DNA of 64,000 bases from assembly GCA_028554755.1 (NCBI GenBank), contig JAPTOF010000001.1, positions 9,777,001 through 9,841,000 of the forward strand, in the 5' to 3' direction. Positions 48,950-60,985 of the stretch are shown piece by piece. This stretch comes from Cordia subcordata. Lineage: Eukaryota > Streptophyta > Magnoliopsida > Boraginales > Cordiaceae. The notes beneath the pieces are model-generated. The model was not told the DNA's origin. It searched no databases and was given only the letters and a program-made list of their open reading frames with translations. The position numbers were made by a program, and so were the translations under genes. Positions within the stretch are counted from its first letter, which is position 1, and each line of letters starts with the position of its first letter.

Positions 48950-49088
48950 ATCATCCAAGCTGTCTAAATGGTCTTCACATGTAAATCCTATATAAAAGAA
49001 ATAAACTACACGTATTATTAAGATCCAACACTGTGTTCCAGGAAGGCAATTCCTAAAAACAAACAAAAACAGAAGACTTTACTTCTGG

Positions 49089-49125
<37 letters not shown>

Positions 49126-50369
49126 AAAAGTGATCTCCTGATGGAATCTACAAAGAAAAAAGACAGATATTCTGAATGTACTATATAAATGAGCCAGTTA
49201 CAGGAACAAAATAATAGAGGGCGAACTTTTATCGAGAAGGATTATTTAGTGGGACTGTGTCGTTTATAAAGTTTTTATCGAAGAGAAAATACCTTATTTC
49301 GAGAATCCCAATAGCCGTTGGCTTTTCTTTTCTTTTTTTTTTTTTTGGAAAACCTCCATCTCATGTGATTCGAACCTAAAACTTTACTATGAGCAACCAT
49401 TCGAGCTATCCGTGATTCCGCAATTGATAAATATAATCATTTACAAATTTACAACTCATAAACTTGTATGACTACATTAAGTTTAATAATTTCCTTATAA
49501 AAGTAGAGATTTGTCAAGTTTAAGTATGGTCAAATAAGGTGGCTTCGTCACGAGGATATCACCAAAAAAGGGATTATGCGATAATGTTGACTAAACAATG
49601 AGCTCACTATTCTTAAATAAAACAAAAATTTTGTCATACCCTGGTTGGTTGGCCTGTTGTAACCTTTTATTGGCTTTAAATATTTTTAGAAGAAATTCTT
49701 AGTCTAAAAATAATATCCCTAAAAGAAGTGTTTAAAAAGATTTTATCTAATATGTTTAATAAAGAGAAAAAGACATTTTGGTCCAATATTTTTCAGCATT
49801 AAATCAAACAGGGCCCTTAGTTCTTTTTTTTTTTCCTCCCCTCCTTTCTAAGTCCTATTAATTAAATTTAATAAAAGAGTTAGTTACCTTAGCATAATAT
49901 TGTTTATGTCCTTAATTGGACAAGTATCCAGATGACATCACAAAAAACTTAATATTTTTTAGATTTGTTTTCTTTTTTCTTTTTTTGCATAATTCGTTCA
50001 CCTCTTTGATAAGAAAAAAATTAAATTAAAAAACAAAACTTCCTAGTAACTATGTGACCATTTGGGAAGTCCGAAAAACATGTTTTCTAAAAGAATATAA
50101 ATTTCTAATACAAATCATATTTCTAAAACATTTTTTCCTTTCTTTTTCTGATGAAAAGAATATGGATTCATATGGTTTTTCATTTTTGTCTATGCAACTT
50201 ACGAGCATTCATTGTTACTTTTATTAGTAATTAAGGGAAATAAGGGCATATTTTTAATAATTACAGATATTTATTAGATTTTTTTTCTTTTTTTAAAGGA
50301 AAAACTTTAAAAAAATTTTTTTTTTGAATTTTCTATTTTCTTCGCCTATCAAAGTAGTGAATGAATCAT

Positions 50370-50425
<56 letters not shown>

Positions 50426-50810
50426 AATTAAAACATTACGTTCTTGTCAAATTATTTGCTTCATTAAGGACATAAATGGTGTTTTACAGAGGTAGCAAAC
50501 TTTTTCATTAACTTTAATTGACCGAGAGATTTGAGAAATAAAAGGAGAGCTAACAGTTTGGTCTAATATCTGAAAGTAAATATTTGAATGTCTTTTTCCT
50601 CTTTCATAAATATAAAATGTATGTATACGTGTGGAGGAGCGTGCAAAATGTATCATCAAATAAGGAAGTTATAGAAAGAAGACAAGCTTTCAAGCAAGAG
50701 GCTAAGGAAAGAAATACAAGGAGAGTGCGATGTCTAATCCGTATAGGAGTCAAGAAAGAAATAGAAAAGCGACTCTTCTTTTGGTTTGAGGACAAAAGGA
50801 TTAGGAATCA
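48950..50810. repeat. Duplicated block, copy A
   Basis: Shares ordered segments with 51885-53890. They include ATGGTCTTCACATGTAAATC (48970/51908), ATGAGCCAGTT-CAGGAACAAAATA (49190/52180), TGTTGACT...CATACCCTGG...TTGTAA (49585/52300) and GCTTTCAAGCAAGAGGC plus flanks (50686/53828). Divergence and indels are substantial. Copy A carries an (AT)n at 49090-49123 and a (GA)n at 50374-50422. Confidence 0.6.
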
Positions 50811-51884
50811 ATAATTAAATTGTGACGAAAATCAACTAACCATGTGTATACAAGAGAATTTGTCCAAGGTGCAAAACTGCTGAGGGGAAAGGCCCACCAA
50901 TTTTTAGGAATGATGGGCAAATTAAGGCCCAAAAAAAGAGATCGAGAGAGCGAGCGCCCCGATTGTGCAGTCCACCCCAGGGCCCAGGGGCCAAGTAGAC
51001 AAGTGGCTGGCCCGGCTTGATTAGTCACCCCCCAAAAAAAAAAAAGAAAGAAAGAAAGAAATTAAGAAAAGGACCACCACGAGTAGCAGACAAACGAAAT
51101 ATAGAGTTTTTTTTTTTTTTCTTTTCCCCCTCTTTATCTTTTCACTTTTAAACCTTCGTTTTCCTAGGCATAGATTTGTTGATTCAAATATATGGATCAA
51201 GACAAGCTATTTAAGTTACCGGTTTAAGGGCCTATTTTGATACAATTATCTGTTTCAGTAGCTTAATAGGAGATAGTTGTTATATTTTAGTTGATGATAA
51301 ATGACTATCTAGCTATTGAAGAAAATGGGTACTATGAAGTTGGTTACTGGATTAATTGATAGATATAATAAAATAACATTAAAAAAAATTCAATATTAAG
51401 AAAAAAAAAATAGAAGGTGAGACATTATATATGAGGATGAAACATTAATATTTATAATGCTTAACGGTTGAAATATGCTAAATATTAATATGATATACTC
51501 TTTCTACTAAATAATAATAATTAGACAAAAATCAAAACATAAAAGCAAGTGTTTAGATGCTTCTGCTTGTAATCCAGTCGCTTTACTTCTTTTGGAGGAG
51601 TTAATAATCAAGCACTAAAGGCAAGATTTGGGTCTTATTCTCTTAATTAAGTTTTTATTCTAACATACATCTCAATCATTTATTTCTCTTAAAAACTCTT
51701 AAGATTTTACTTCCCGTCCCATAATTTGAAATTTGTAAACAAAATGATTAGTTAAGGTGCAATGTTAGAATACTAAAATAAACATCAGATAAGACAGGAT
51801 CTTGATTCAGGAAGTAAATCTCACCGTTACACAGAAGTCATTTGCCAGACAAATTATTATCTGAAAAAGTTACCTATTGTGGAC
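50811..51884. other. Spacer between duplicated blocks, no gene seen
   Basis: A GC-rich patch at 50940-51020 contains GGGCCC and GGGGCC but no coding similarity. AGGGCCTATTTTGATACAAT at 51228 and AACAGGCTATTAA at 52162 could be ends of an old GGGCCTGTTTGG-type element; not secure. Confidence 0.3.
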
Positions 51885-52519
51885 CTTATCACAAAAGCTT
51901 TCTACATGGTCTTCACATGTAAATCACTCGGCAAAGGACAATAAACTAGTTGTATTATAAGATTTAAGAAATCTTTTCATGCATCCTATAAAAATTCAAA
52001 ACAAAACCATACTTTTTATCTTATAAGAAATAAGCAATCATTCCTATCTTATTTTTTACAACTATAGATGCATAGTGTATATGATAAGATATCTTAAATT
52101 TTATAAGATATCTCCAAATGTCAATAGGATAAGTATCTTAAAATAAGATCATTCCAAACAGGCTATTAATATACTATGTATGAGCCAGTTCAGGAACAAA
52201 ATAGAGCAAAGCTCGGAGCTTTTTTTTTTTTTTTTTTCCTTTTTCCCCTTTTAATTGAGTTTGTTCATAAATCACCAAAACAATATATGCCATGATGTTG
52301 ACTTACTCGTAAGCTCAGATGTAATATTTTTTGTCCTACCGGTTTTCATATATGGCATATATCAACAAATGTTTATCGTACCCTGACCGGGTGGTTCGTT
52401 GTAATTCCTTGTTGATTTTAATTTTTTTGAAAAAGGTTTTCTTTAGTTTAATATATTAATAATTAATATCCCAGCCGAACGAAGTATCTAAGAAATTTGT
52501 TGATTGAATTCCACATCCT

Positions 52520-53625
52520 TTTATAAAAGAATCACTGAAATTTTATCTCAAACATCAATTGTTTAATCGGAAAAATGACCCAAGATCTTATATGATAGAC
52601 TTGAAACTTATAATTTTCCTATGTAGGAAGAATATATATTGCAAAACCGAGGCTCTCACCAGGGGGGGGGGGCGAGCGGGGGCCCCAGGCCCCCCCAAGC
52701 ATCGAAAAAATATATTTTAGTGTACATAAAATATTTAAAAATTTGAAAAAACCTTCTTATGGCCCCCCTTAATTTTTTCACTTCTTTTTTTTTGTTTGAA
52801 ATTGTTCTCGAAATAATATTTTTCGAATATATTTTTTTATGTAGATGATATTTCAATGATTATAAATAAGTAACTTTACAAATAAATTTTAGTAATCTTT
52901 AATTTATTAGTTCTATTGTTAAGTAGTTAGAGTAATTTTTTTTTTGGCAAGATAGATTTAAAGCTTCATAAAATTTAGATAGCATTCCATAGAAAATTTA
53001 TTTTATTTAGAGAATCTTTTCATATATTATTTATGTATTTGTTTTGGCTAGAAAATTCCGCAAAGGAGTGTATAACTTAGTTTCATTAATAGAATCAGTA
53101 TAGTTTTTTTATATAATTTATATTATTTTGCTAAATAATATTTTCTTTACACTTGTTTATGTTTGAAAAAAGCTAGTATCGCTAACCTTTATTGTTATGA
53201 TTATTGCTATATATAATATATACTCTCTCATATTAAAAAGTTGAAGCCTTGCTTTTTTATTTAACATTAATTTGATGATCATTTTTCATTCAAATATATA
53301 TGTAGACCTTGGTCCCCCCGACAACAAATTTCTGGTTCCGCCCCTGCCTCTCACGTATGACCTGTGACAAAAACGAAAAACTAAGAGCTCACACAAAATG
53401 AACCTAAAACCAAAAGGTCATACGAAGAAAAACACCCTAAAAATGGGTCACACATAGAGATGCAAAAAATTGGGATAAGCTCATTCTCTGATACCCTATT
53501 AAAAATTACTGACATTTTATAATCTCAAATATCAACTGATTAACAAGAAGATAGCTCAAGATCTAGTACAATAAATTAGAAATTTATGATTTTCTTATGT
53601 AAAAATAATGTATATTACAACGCTT
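52520..53625 (-). mobile_element. Possible TRIM-like element: direct repeats around a hAT insert
   Basis: About 110 bp at 52530-52640 recurs at 53495-53615 (ACTGA-ATTTTAT, TCTCAAA-ATCAA, CAAGATCT, TTATGTAA/CTATGTAG, ATATATTGCAA/GTATATTACAA). CTCTGATACC at 53496 resembles the reverse of a tRNA-Met primer site (GGTATCAGAG). Without the nested insert, the internal part would be only about 155 bp, as in TRIMs. Tentative. Confidence 0.35.
52660..53346. mobile_element. hAT-like non-autonomous element, 8-bp TSD
   Basis: The ends are CAGGGG... and ...CCGCCCCTG, inverted, flanked by GCTCTCAC (52652-52659) and CCTCTCAC (53347-53354), an 8-bp duplication with one mismatch as expected for hAT. Both ends are G/C-rich (GGGGGCCCC, GGTCCCCCCGAC) around an AT-rich, non-coding core. 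Confidence 0.7.
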
Positions 53626-54276
53626 AACATCCTTAAAATTAAAGGCATGATGGAAAACAAAAAAAAATTGCAATATTCAATATAGGGGCTAGGGTTTGAT
53701 GATTATGGCCATCCTTAATCATCATCAGTCTGGCAAATATAAAATAAACATGTGCCGCGTGGAGATGCATGCCACTTCCAACAGAATAGATCATCGAATA
53801 GAGAAGTTATAAAGAGAAGATACGCTTTCAAGCAAGAGGCCAAGGAAACAAATAGAGAGAGAGACGAATGACTTACTATTCACCCAAAAATGAGACAATA
53901 ACCGCGACTATAGAACTGCAATTTAGCGAATTGTATATTAACAACAACGCAGCAGTGAATAATGATGTTTTAGTTAATATTTTCTCTCTGTCACGCCAAT
54001 TCTTTTCCTTTTTCTTTAATTAATTTTAATCAATCTTTGTCCTCTTCAATTATGCCAAAAGACGACAGGGCTTAGAAAAATTACAAAAGCACTTGAAGAC
54101 GAGACTAGTTCCAAATAGCCACCCAAATCCACGTGTTTCCTAGGCCAAATGAAAATGCAAACTTTTTATCGTAAATAGTGAACGATAACACAATCTAATA
54201 ACTATAGTTTGTTGGAATCACTGTTGATTACAATTATTATTTGTTTTAACATGTATGTAACTGTTAGATTTGGTTA

Positions 54277-54322
54277 ATAAAAAAACGTGTGCAAGTTAGA
54301 TACATTCTCATTAAATAGCAGC
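54277..54322. repeat. 46-bp perfect direct repeat, upstream copy
   Basis: Starts ATAAAAAAACGTGTGCAAGT and ends CATTAAATAGCAGC. It is identical to 56773-56818, on the other side of the GA3ox gene. It holds the TTAAATAG TATA-like sequence about 105 bp before the GA3ox ATG. Confidence 0.95.
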
Positions 54323-54419
54323 CATTGACCAAGCATTTGGTGCATCCTTAACATTATTCCCACTACATAGTAGTAGTAGTTGCTTTTGCTTTTAGTGGAG
54401 CGGGGTCTGGTAGCATAGT
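54300..54419 (+). promoter_or_regulatory. GA3ox core promoter and leader
   Basis: TTAAATAG at 54311-54318 is the best TATA-like element. A TSS about 30 bp downstream would give a leader of roughly 70-80 nt containing a TAG repeat (GTAGTAGTAGT). No upstream ATG lies between 54345 and the start codon. Confidence 0.35.
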
Positions 54420-56368
54420 ATGATGACTACTCTTTCAGAAGCCTACAAAGATACACCCCTCAACCTTCAACATATAATCCCTCTAGATTTCCATTCTGTT
54501 CAAAGCTTGCCTGATTCACATGTCTGGCCTGATGATCAACTCAATGATTTCCCATCTCATCATGTCCAATCTGATGATCAATCATCCATACCTACCATTG
54601 ACTTAATGGCTCCCAATTGCGTGGAAAATATCGGCCACGCCTGTGAAAAGTGGGGCGTTTTTCAATTAATCAACCATGGCGTCTCTTCGAGGCTTCTGAG
54701 GGATGTGGAGTCTCACGCTCGAAGGCTGTTTGCTCTGCCGGCTCATCAAAAGGTGATGGCCCTCCGCTCTCCCGGTGGCGCCACCGGCTTTGGCGCCGCC
54801 AGGATATCCCCATTTTTCTCCAAGTTCATGTGGCACGAAGGCTTCACCATTATGGGATCTCCAGTTGATCATGCCAGAAAGCTTTGGCCCCATGACTATG
54901 AGAATTTCTGGTAAGAACGCCGCCCATGCACTTCCATGCACGTTCACAAACCGACAAATTTTGCTTTCCTATATTTAAAATTGGTCTTTACAAATACTTG
55001 ACTAAGATCCCATATTTGGACGTCATAACCAGTGGCCGTGCTTGCTATTGGCCATTGTCTTATAACACAACCAATGATATTGTTGACAAGGGAATTATTT
55101 AAAAAAAAAAAAAAAAACAATGATGTTATCATAATATTGGAGTTCTGGGACAAACAACAAAAGTGTAAAAAGTGAGATAAGATATTTTTATTTAAAGGTG
55201 AGTCTATAAGCTCCACATCTTAAAACAAAGCAAAAAGGAAGAAAGGAGGAAAGGAATCAGATAGAGTGTGTGTGTGTGTGTGTTTTTTTTTTTGGTTGAA
55301 TGATTTATTTGATTCTTTATTTTTGATTTTTTTGACCATTAAGTTCTTCATATTTAAAACAAGATAGTTTAGTGTTTTAATTGTACAATTAGTGATTTTT
55401 TAATGCTCAGTTGAAAACATATCAACAAGATAATACTTTTTAATCCTTTTATTTTTGTAATTTCTGACCACACTAGTCTCTTATCTTTAATTTGTTATGT
55501 GAGCAATTTCTTATCTTTGTAATTTCTGACAGCATTAGTCCTAATTTCATTAATTTCTCGCCTTTTTTGAGTTGAGGATTAATAGTGTTATAAATAGCAA
55601 AGATAAAGTATTGAATTGTTGCGTTTTGTAGATAAACGACTTTACTATCAAAATGGTCATTGAAGATAAAGGACCATACGAGCCTTTTCTTTTTATGAAC
55701 ACGTCAGATACGAATTCGTTTTGCCAACTTACGTAGTTTTTCTACAAGCCGAAAAGGATCATGTACTCACTCTTTTCTACAACTATTTTGTTTTTATCAT
55801 GTGTAGTGATGTAATGGATGATTATCAAAAGAAGATGAAGACTCTAGCCTACCAACTCTTCCTCCTAATCCTCAAATCATTGGGAGCCACAGAAGAAGAT
55901 GTGGAATTCTTCGCTTCGACCACCTTCGAATCCGAGGGCGCACTGCAGATAAATTCTTATCCATGCTGCCCGGACCCAAAGCGTGCCATAGGCTTAGCCC
56001 CTCACACAGATTCTCTCTTTCTAACGATTCTGCACCAAAGCGACACAAACGGCCTCCAAATATTCCGAGGAGATGGGGTTGGCTGGATGCCCGTTTGTCC
56101 AGTCGACGGCGCCCTCGTTGTCAACGTCGGCGATCTTCTCCACATATTCTCCAACGGACGATTCCCGACGGTTTATCATCGTGCGATGGTGAACCAGACA
56201 CAGCATAGGATATCAGCTGCATTCTTCTATGGCCCCCCTTTGGATTCCAAGATAGCACCTTTTGCTAAGCTTCCGTTTCCTAGATATCGATCTTTGACAG
56301 TCAAAGAGTATATAGGCATCAAGGCTAAGCATCTTGATAAGGCACTTTCCTTGATTACAATAAAATGA
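54420..56368 (+). CDS. GA3ox: Gibberellin 3-beta-dioxygenase (GA3ox)-like
   Basis: A 2-oxoglutarate/Fe(II) dioxygenase of the GA3ox clade, which converts GA9/GA20 to bioactive GA4/GA1. Two exons, 54420-54910 (donor TTCTG|GTAAGA) and 55807-56368 (acceptor GTGTAG|), encode 350 residues. The N terminus has LSEAYKD and LPDSHVWPDD, then the DIOX_N domain (IPTIDLMAPN, HACEKWGVFQLINHGVSSRL). Iron ligands are His230 and Asp232 (HTDS) and His288 (VYHRAMVN); 2-oxoglutarate is bound by Arg298-x-Ser300. ALQINSYP and NVGDLLHIFSNG are typical of the family, as is the intron position. A second ATG is at codon 2. HTDSLFLTIL replaces the more usual STLLTIL. Assignment to GA3ox over other GA oxidases is by overall similarity. 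Confidence 0.9.
54911..55806 (+). other. GA3ox intron
   Basis: A GT-AG intron of 896 bp. It contains A-runs, a (GT)n at 55265-55282 and a local repeat of TTTGTAATTTCTGAC. No gene. Confidence 0.8.
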
Positions 56369-56772
56369 TTTTGTCGTTTATGCCTTAAGATGTGTTGCAC
56401 TCTAGTTGAATTCTTGTTGATTGAGTTACAGGATAATGAAATAGATTCTTGGTGAATCACCATTCTACTTTTTTTTGTTGTTGTCTTTGTGAAAAATGGA
56501 CCAATTAGAATATAGTTAGATAATTTTATTTTATTTTATTTTAAAAAGAACCATGTAAAATGGCTAGGCTGATTCCGTTTTGTTAGATATTGGCAGTCAT
56601 TTCATTCAAGAACTCAATACAGAATTTGTGTTTATAGAGCAGAGAAGAATAATCTATATTACTTGCGTTTGTCATTGAATGACTTCCACTCGTATACAAA
56701 GCTGGTTTTAGAGAGAACTCAAATACATATACGGAAATCTAGCATTAGTTACTAATACACGAACTTGTGTTT

Positions 56773-56818
56773 ATAAAAAAACGTGTGCAAGTTAGATACA
56801 TTCTCATTAAATAGCAGC
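56773..56818. repeat. 46-bp perfect direct repeat, downstream copy
   Basis: Identical to 54277-54322. It ends within about ten bases of the first recognisable copia RNase H sequence on the minus strand, so it marks the break between GA3ox flank and retroelement. Confidence 0.95.
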
Positions 56819-56824
56819 TCAGAT

Positions 56825-58740
56825 AAAATGATGTTCGACTGCAATGTGTCTTGTTCTGTTGTGATGAACTAGATTTTTAGCCACGGCAATGGTTGATTGA
56901 TTGTCCCAAAATAATTCAATATCCTATCTTGTCTTTCACCAAGATTTTCAAAAAAATTTCTTAATCACCTTGCTCTGTAAAGTCATCAAGGTTGTTAAAA
57001 TATACTCAGCTTCCACTGATGGTTGAGAAACTGTTTTTTGTTAAATTTCAAGATTGATGTACCTTGAAATTTGATGTATAATATTGGCTCACCTTGCTCT
57101 TTTTGAATCTTACTTTTGAAATATGAATAAATTTCACTGTAACAAGTTCGAGGCAATTGTCGACCCATACAAAGCCTTCTTTAGCTTATATACTTTTCTT
57201 TCTTCACCTCTTTTAACAAAAACTTCTTCTTTTCACTCAACATTTAGAAAAACAAATTTAACATCAACTTGATATAGTTTCCATCCTTTTTGTATTGCTA
57301 ATGCAAATGACAACTTGAATGGTATCCAACCTTGCCACAGGGGCAAAAGTCTCTTGGAAATCAACCCAAAGCTGCTATGAAAGCCTTTGGCTACTAGCTT
57401 TGCTTTGTATTTTGAATTTCTCTATTTCGGTTCAACTTTACTTTGTACACGCTTTTGACACCACTAATTTCCTTGGAATGAGGTCTTTCAACCAATTCCC
57501 ATGTGTTATTACATTTATGTTTTCTTGTATTGCGCTTTTACAAACTTCTTTGTGTGTCTCTTCAAAATTTTTTGGTTCCATGACACAAAAATTACATCGT
57601 GCATAAGTATCACTCAAGCTTTTCATTATCGCTAGAGTAAAGCTTGATAATAATGGTGATGAGTCTAGAGATGGCAATGAAATAGATGGTGAATTGGAGA
57701 AGTTGCTTCATCACCACTTTCAATGCTTTATTCTTCATTATTAACATAAAGAACATTTTTTCAACCTGCTTTTCTTTCCAATCCCAAGTTGCATTTCCAT
57801 TAAACATTACATCCCAACTAACAATCACCTCATTTTTGTTGAACCTATATAATCTATAGCCTTTGGACTTGGTACTATAGCTGAAAAAGATGCATTTTTC
57901 ACTTGCTTCATCAAGTTTAGTTCTTTTTTCTTTTGGCACCTATGCTTTGTAAATACACCCAAAATTTTCAGATGTTGCACTAATTGCTTTCTCTCGCTCC
58001 AAGCTTCAATAGGAGTTTGATTCCAAGCTGCCTTTGTGAGACTCATATTTATTGGGTAAATGACTTTGTATATAGCTTGAGCTCAGAAACTTCTTGGTAG
58101 TTTTTTTTCATGAAGCATGGATTTGGCCATTTCTATCAAAGTTTGATTTTTTTTTCTTTTAGATACACCACTTTGTTGATGTGTGTATCAACTGTATGTT
58201 GTATTTCAATACCTTCGTCTTCACAAAATTTGTTAAAAGCATTTGAGTTATATTTTGTATTCCTGTCATTCTTAAAATTATTATATGGTGACCACTTTGC
58301 TTTATTTTAAAGTACACGAAGGCTATTGAAATTCAAATGGCCATACCTTTTGTATCACAAGGTAGAATCTTCATGTATTTGGACTTTCAAAGCTCCTTTT
58401 TATGTATAAGTAAACAAAGAGGGAGAAATTTTGGCTTTTATCCATTTAACAATTACAATTAACAACTTACAATCACATTTGTCAAAGATTTTGCACCAAT
58501 TATCTTCAAAATGAGCTGCATAACCATGCTCTATAAGTTGGCCAATACTTAGTAAATTTTGGTCCAAGTCTTGTACTAGTAAAACATCACGAATGAGGTT
58601 AGTACCTTTCTTTGTTTAAATAGTAATTGTTTCTTTTCCTTTTGCTGCAACAAGTGCTTCATTTTCCATTTTGATTTGAGTGTTGACAATAGTGTCCATG
58701 TTAATAAAAATGCACTTATTGCCCGTCATTTGATAGCTGT
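56825..58740 (-). pseudogene. Decayed Ty1/copia retrotransposon, minus strand
   Basis: Broken stretches follow copia order on the minus strand. There is a gag-pre-integrase-like part (DLDQNL-type, GQLIEHGYA; about 58650-58450). The integrase end follows (WNQTPIEAWS, PKEKRTKLDEASEKCIF; about 58040-57880). The RT start comes next (AIQENINVITHGNW, about 57570; YQVDVK, about 57270), and RNase H last (QPSVEAEY, about 57020, to about 56830). Most of RT is deleted; frameshifts and stops occur throughout. No LTRs are visible. Non-functional. Confidence 0.7.
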
Positions 58741-58769
58741 ACCTACTGTGAGAGTGAGATTATCCAATC

Positions 58770-60450
58770 CGTATCTAGACTTATATTCACATCCACATCT
58801 GAATGGGTAGAAAAAATAGCACATTTTCGGATTTTGGATTATTCGATTAGATATCCGAAATTTTTTCGGATTAAATTTCGAATAGCATTTCTCCTACCCA
58901 ATCGAATATTGGGTACCTGGTTTATTTTTTATTTTTTAATTAAATTAAAATATACACTAAAATGTAAAAGGCTTTTCACATTTGCCGGGCCTAGGCTGTA
59001 AAACTAAAATGCCTCATGGCTTACTCCCCCATTGGAAGTGCCGTACGCAACACCTCTGCAGACTACCACGGCACGAGGGCAGCACACCACGGTACTAAGC
59101 ACAGAGCATCGACCTCTATCCTACCAGCAGCTCGCGCCTCGCAGCAAGTCAGCATCATCTCCAACCTCTTGAAGATCAAGTTATCCTCTCCAAGTTCATC
59201 TTTTTCGACAGTGGCATCTTCTTTGGCATCATCTCCAAGCCGTTCTTTGCTGAAGCCACATTTAAGAAGTTCGAAAGATTAATCAGATAGTTTTGAGACT
59301 TCAGAAATATTGCACACTTATGCCAAACTACAAAGGTAATATGCCATTTCCTCTATTTTTTTTTTCTTTCTGCTATTACAGCTCTTTTTTTTTTTTTGCA
59401 ATTGCGTTTCATTTAATCTCATTGTATGCCTCTTTCACAACTTTTTTTTCTTTTTTTTTTTTTCAATTGAATTGGATTTGCTTTCAAATGATGGGATGAA
59501 GTTGTTGTAAATCAGTGGGCTACTTTGAACCTGTTCTTTTTTTACTTGTACAAGCCCTGTGAATTGACCATTTAATTTACCACGTTTTAACAAGTTTCAC
59601 CACGTTTTTTAGCGGTTAAAATGTTCCAAAAAGTTGAACAATTACTTAGTGCAGTCAAATGTTCAAGAAATCTAGCTTCTGAAATCTGAACCAATATCTA
59701 CCTAATACATGAACTTGACTCTTGAAATTAAATACATGAACACTAAAAAAAGGTCTAGATTCATTCAATTAATAGATTCACTTATCACTCCTTTAACTCT
59801 TCAACTACTTGCATGCACCTTTGTTAACACACTATACGTACTTAACACGCTTATCTACAATGCATTCTTTTCTGCTATTTCATGTAACAATATTTTTTAT
59901 ATATGCTACATGTCACGATATTTAATCAACAAACAAAAGAAGAAAAATCTTACTAATAATATGAACCATGTTATTCCTAGAACAATGGTTGGAATTTCGA
60001 TGGAATGAATTGTTTGACCGTGGTTTCTTTTTACTAAGGGTTCGTTAGTTCTTCCATCACTTTAATATTTTTTGGAGTTAGCTATTCCTGTTCTTGATTT
60101 GGTACTTCTTCACTATTAGCTCTTAATACAAGACCTTTCAAGTCTACTTTTTTTGTTATTGGGATAGGTGAATTCTTATAGATCCATCCCCCGAAGGAAC
60201 CGGACATGATAATTTTTAATCATCCAGCTCGAGCAAGAATCAAAAGAACCAAATAAATCCATATAAAATATATATGTTACCCATATTCACACATATATGA
60301 ATGGTTCAATGTAAGAAAAATTTTACTGAATTCTTATTTTCCAAAGTTGCAACTACTCATTTGTAAAAATTTCAGTTCTTACAAGTAAATACTCAATATC
60401 CAGATAGGCTTACAAAGTTGAATGTTCTCTTCTCAGCAGTCTTAGACCTT
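58770..60450. other. Intergenic DNA, no certain gene
   Basis: A TATCCGAA/TTCGGAT-rich stretch (58790-58920) looks like part of a DNA transposon. An 88-codon frame (59016-59282) lies in an unusually GC-rich patch and is Ser/Ala/His-rich; I do not recognise it. The rest is AT-rich with T-runs near 59350-59470. Confidence 0.35.
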
Positions 60451-60454
60451 AGAT

Positions 60455-60985
60455 ATAAGTGGAATTATCTAGGGGTTAAATACTTGACTTACTATGGTGA
60501 AAATGAAATGAGGCTATTGAGTTACCACCTCATCTAAAAGCTTAAACTAGACCCTAGATATAAGTGGAATTATCCAGGGGTTAAATATTTGTCTTATTAT
60601 GGTGAAAATGAAATGAGGTTATTGAGTTACCATCTCATCTAAAAGCTTAAACTTGTAGAGAGGATATTGGTTTATTAATTTATTACTATGGTGAAAATGA
60701 AATGAGGTTATTGAGTTACCATCTTATTTAAAAGCTTAAACTTGTAGAGAGGATATTGGTTTATTAATTTATTATATTAACATGTCCCCTCACGTGTAGT
60801 GTGATTTTTTTAAAGCTTGCACGTGGACAATTTAATTAAATGGGTGGCTGTAAAGATCGAACCTGTGCCGTTTGGCTTTCAAACTTTGATTTCATCTTAG
60901 AGTTACCACCTCATCTAAAAGCTTAAGCTTGTAGAGAGGATATTAGTTTATTAATTTATTGTATTAATAAAGGCAAAAGAATTGA
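60455..60985. repeat. Nested local repeats of the GAGTTACCACCTCATCTAAAAG family
   Basis: GAGTTACCA-CTCATCTAAAAGCTTAA-like units recur at about 60519, 60624, 60713 and 60899. ATGGTGAAAATGAAATGAGG recurs three times and GTAGAGAGGATATTGGTTTA two to three times. CATGTCCCCTCACGTGTAG and TTTGGCTTTCAAACTTTGAT correspond to a dispersed plant repeat that normally carries TTTGATACCATGTTAGAGTT, a reversed tRNA-Met primer-site pattern. Probably LTR or TRIM debris. Confidence 0.55.

Larger units (their letters stand above)
51885..53890. repeat. Duplicated block, copy B
   Basis: Second copy of the block at 48950-50810, same orientation, about 3 kb downstream. It ends about 500 bp before the GA3ox start. 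It was later enlarged by the hAT-like insert at 52660-53346. Confidence 0.6.

Noticed and set aside
49797..49822. ATCAAACAGGGCCCTTAG, a possible transposon right end
   Set aside because: No matching inverted left end could be found.
54666..54947. 93-codon minus-strand frame and other frames inside GA3ox exon 1
   Set aside because: Shadows of the GC-rich coding exon.
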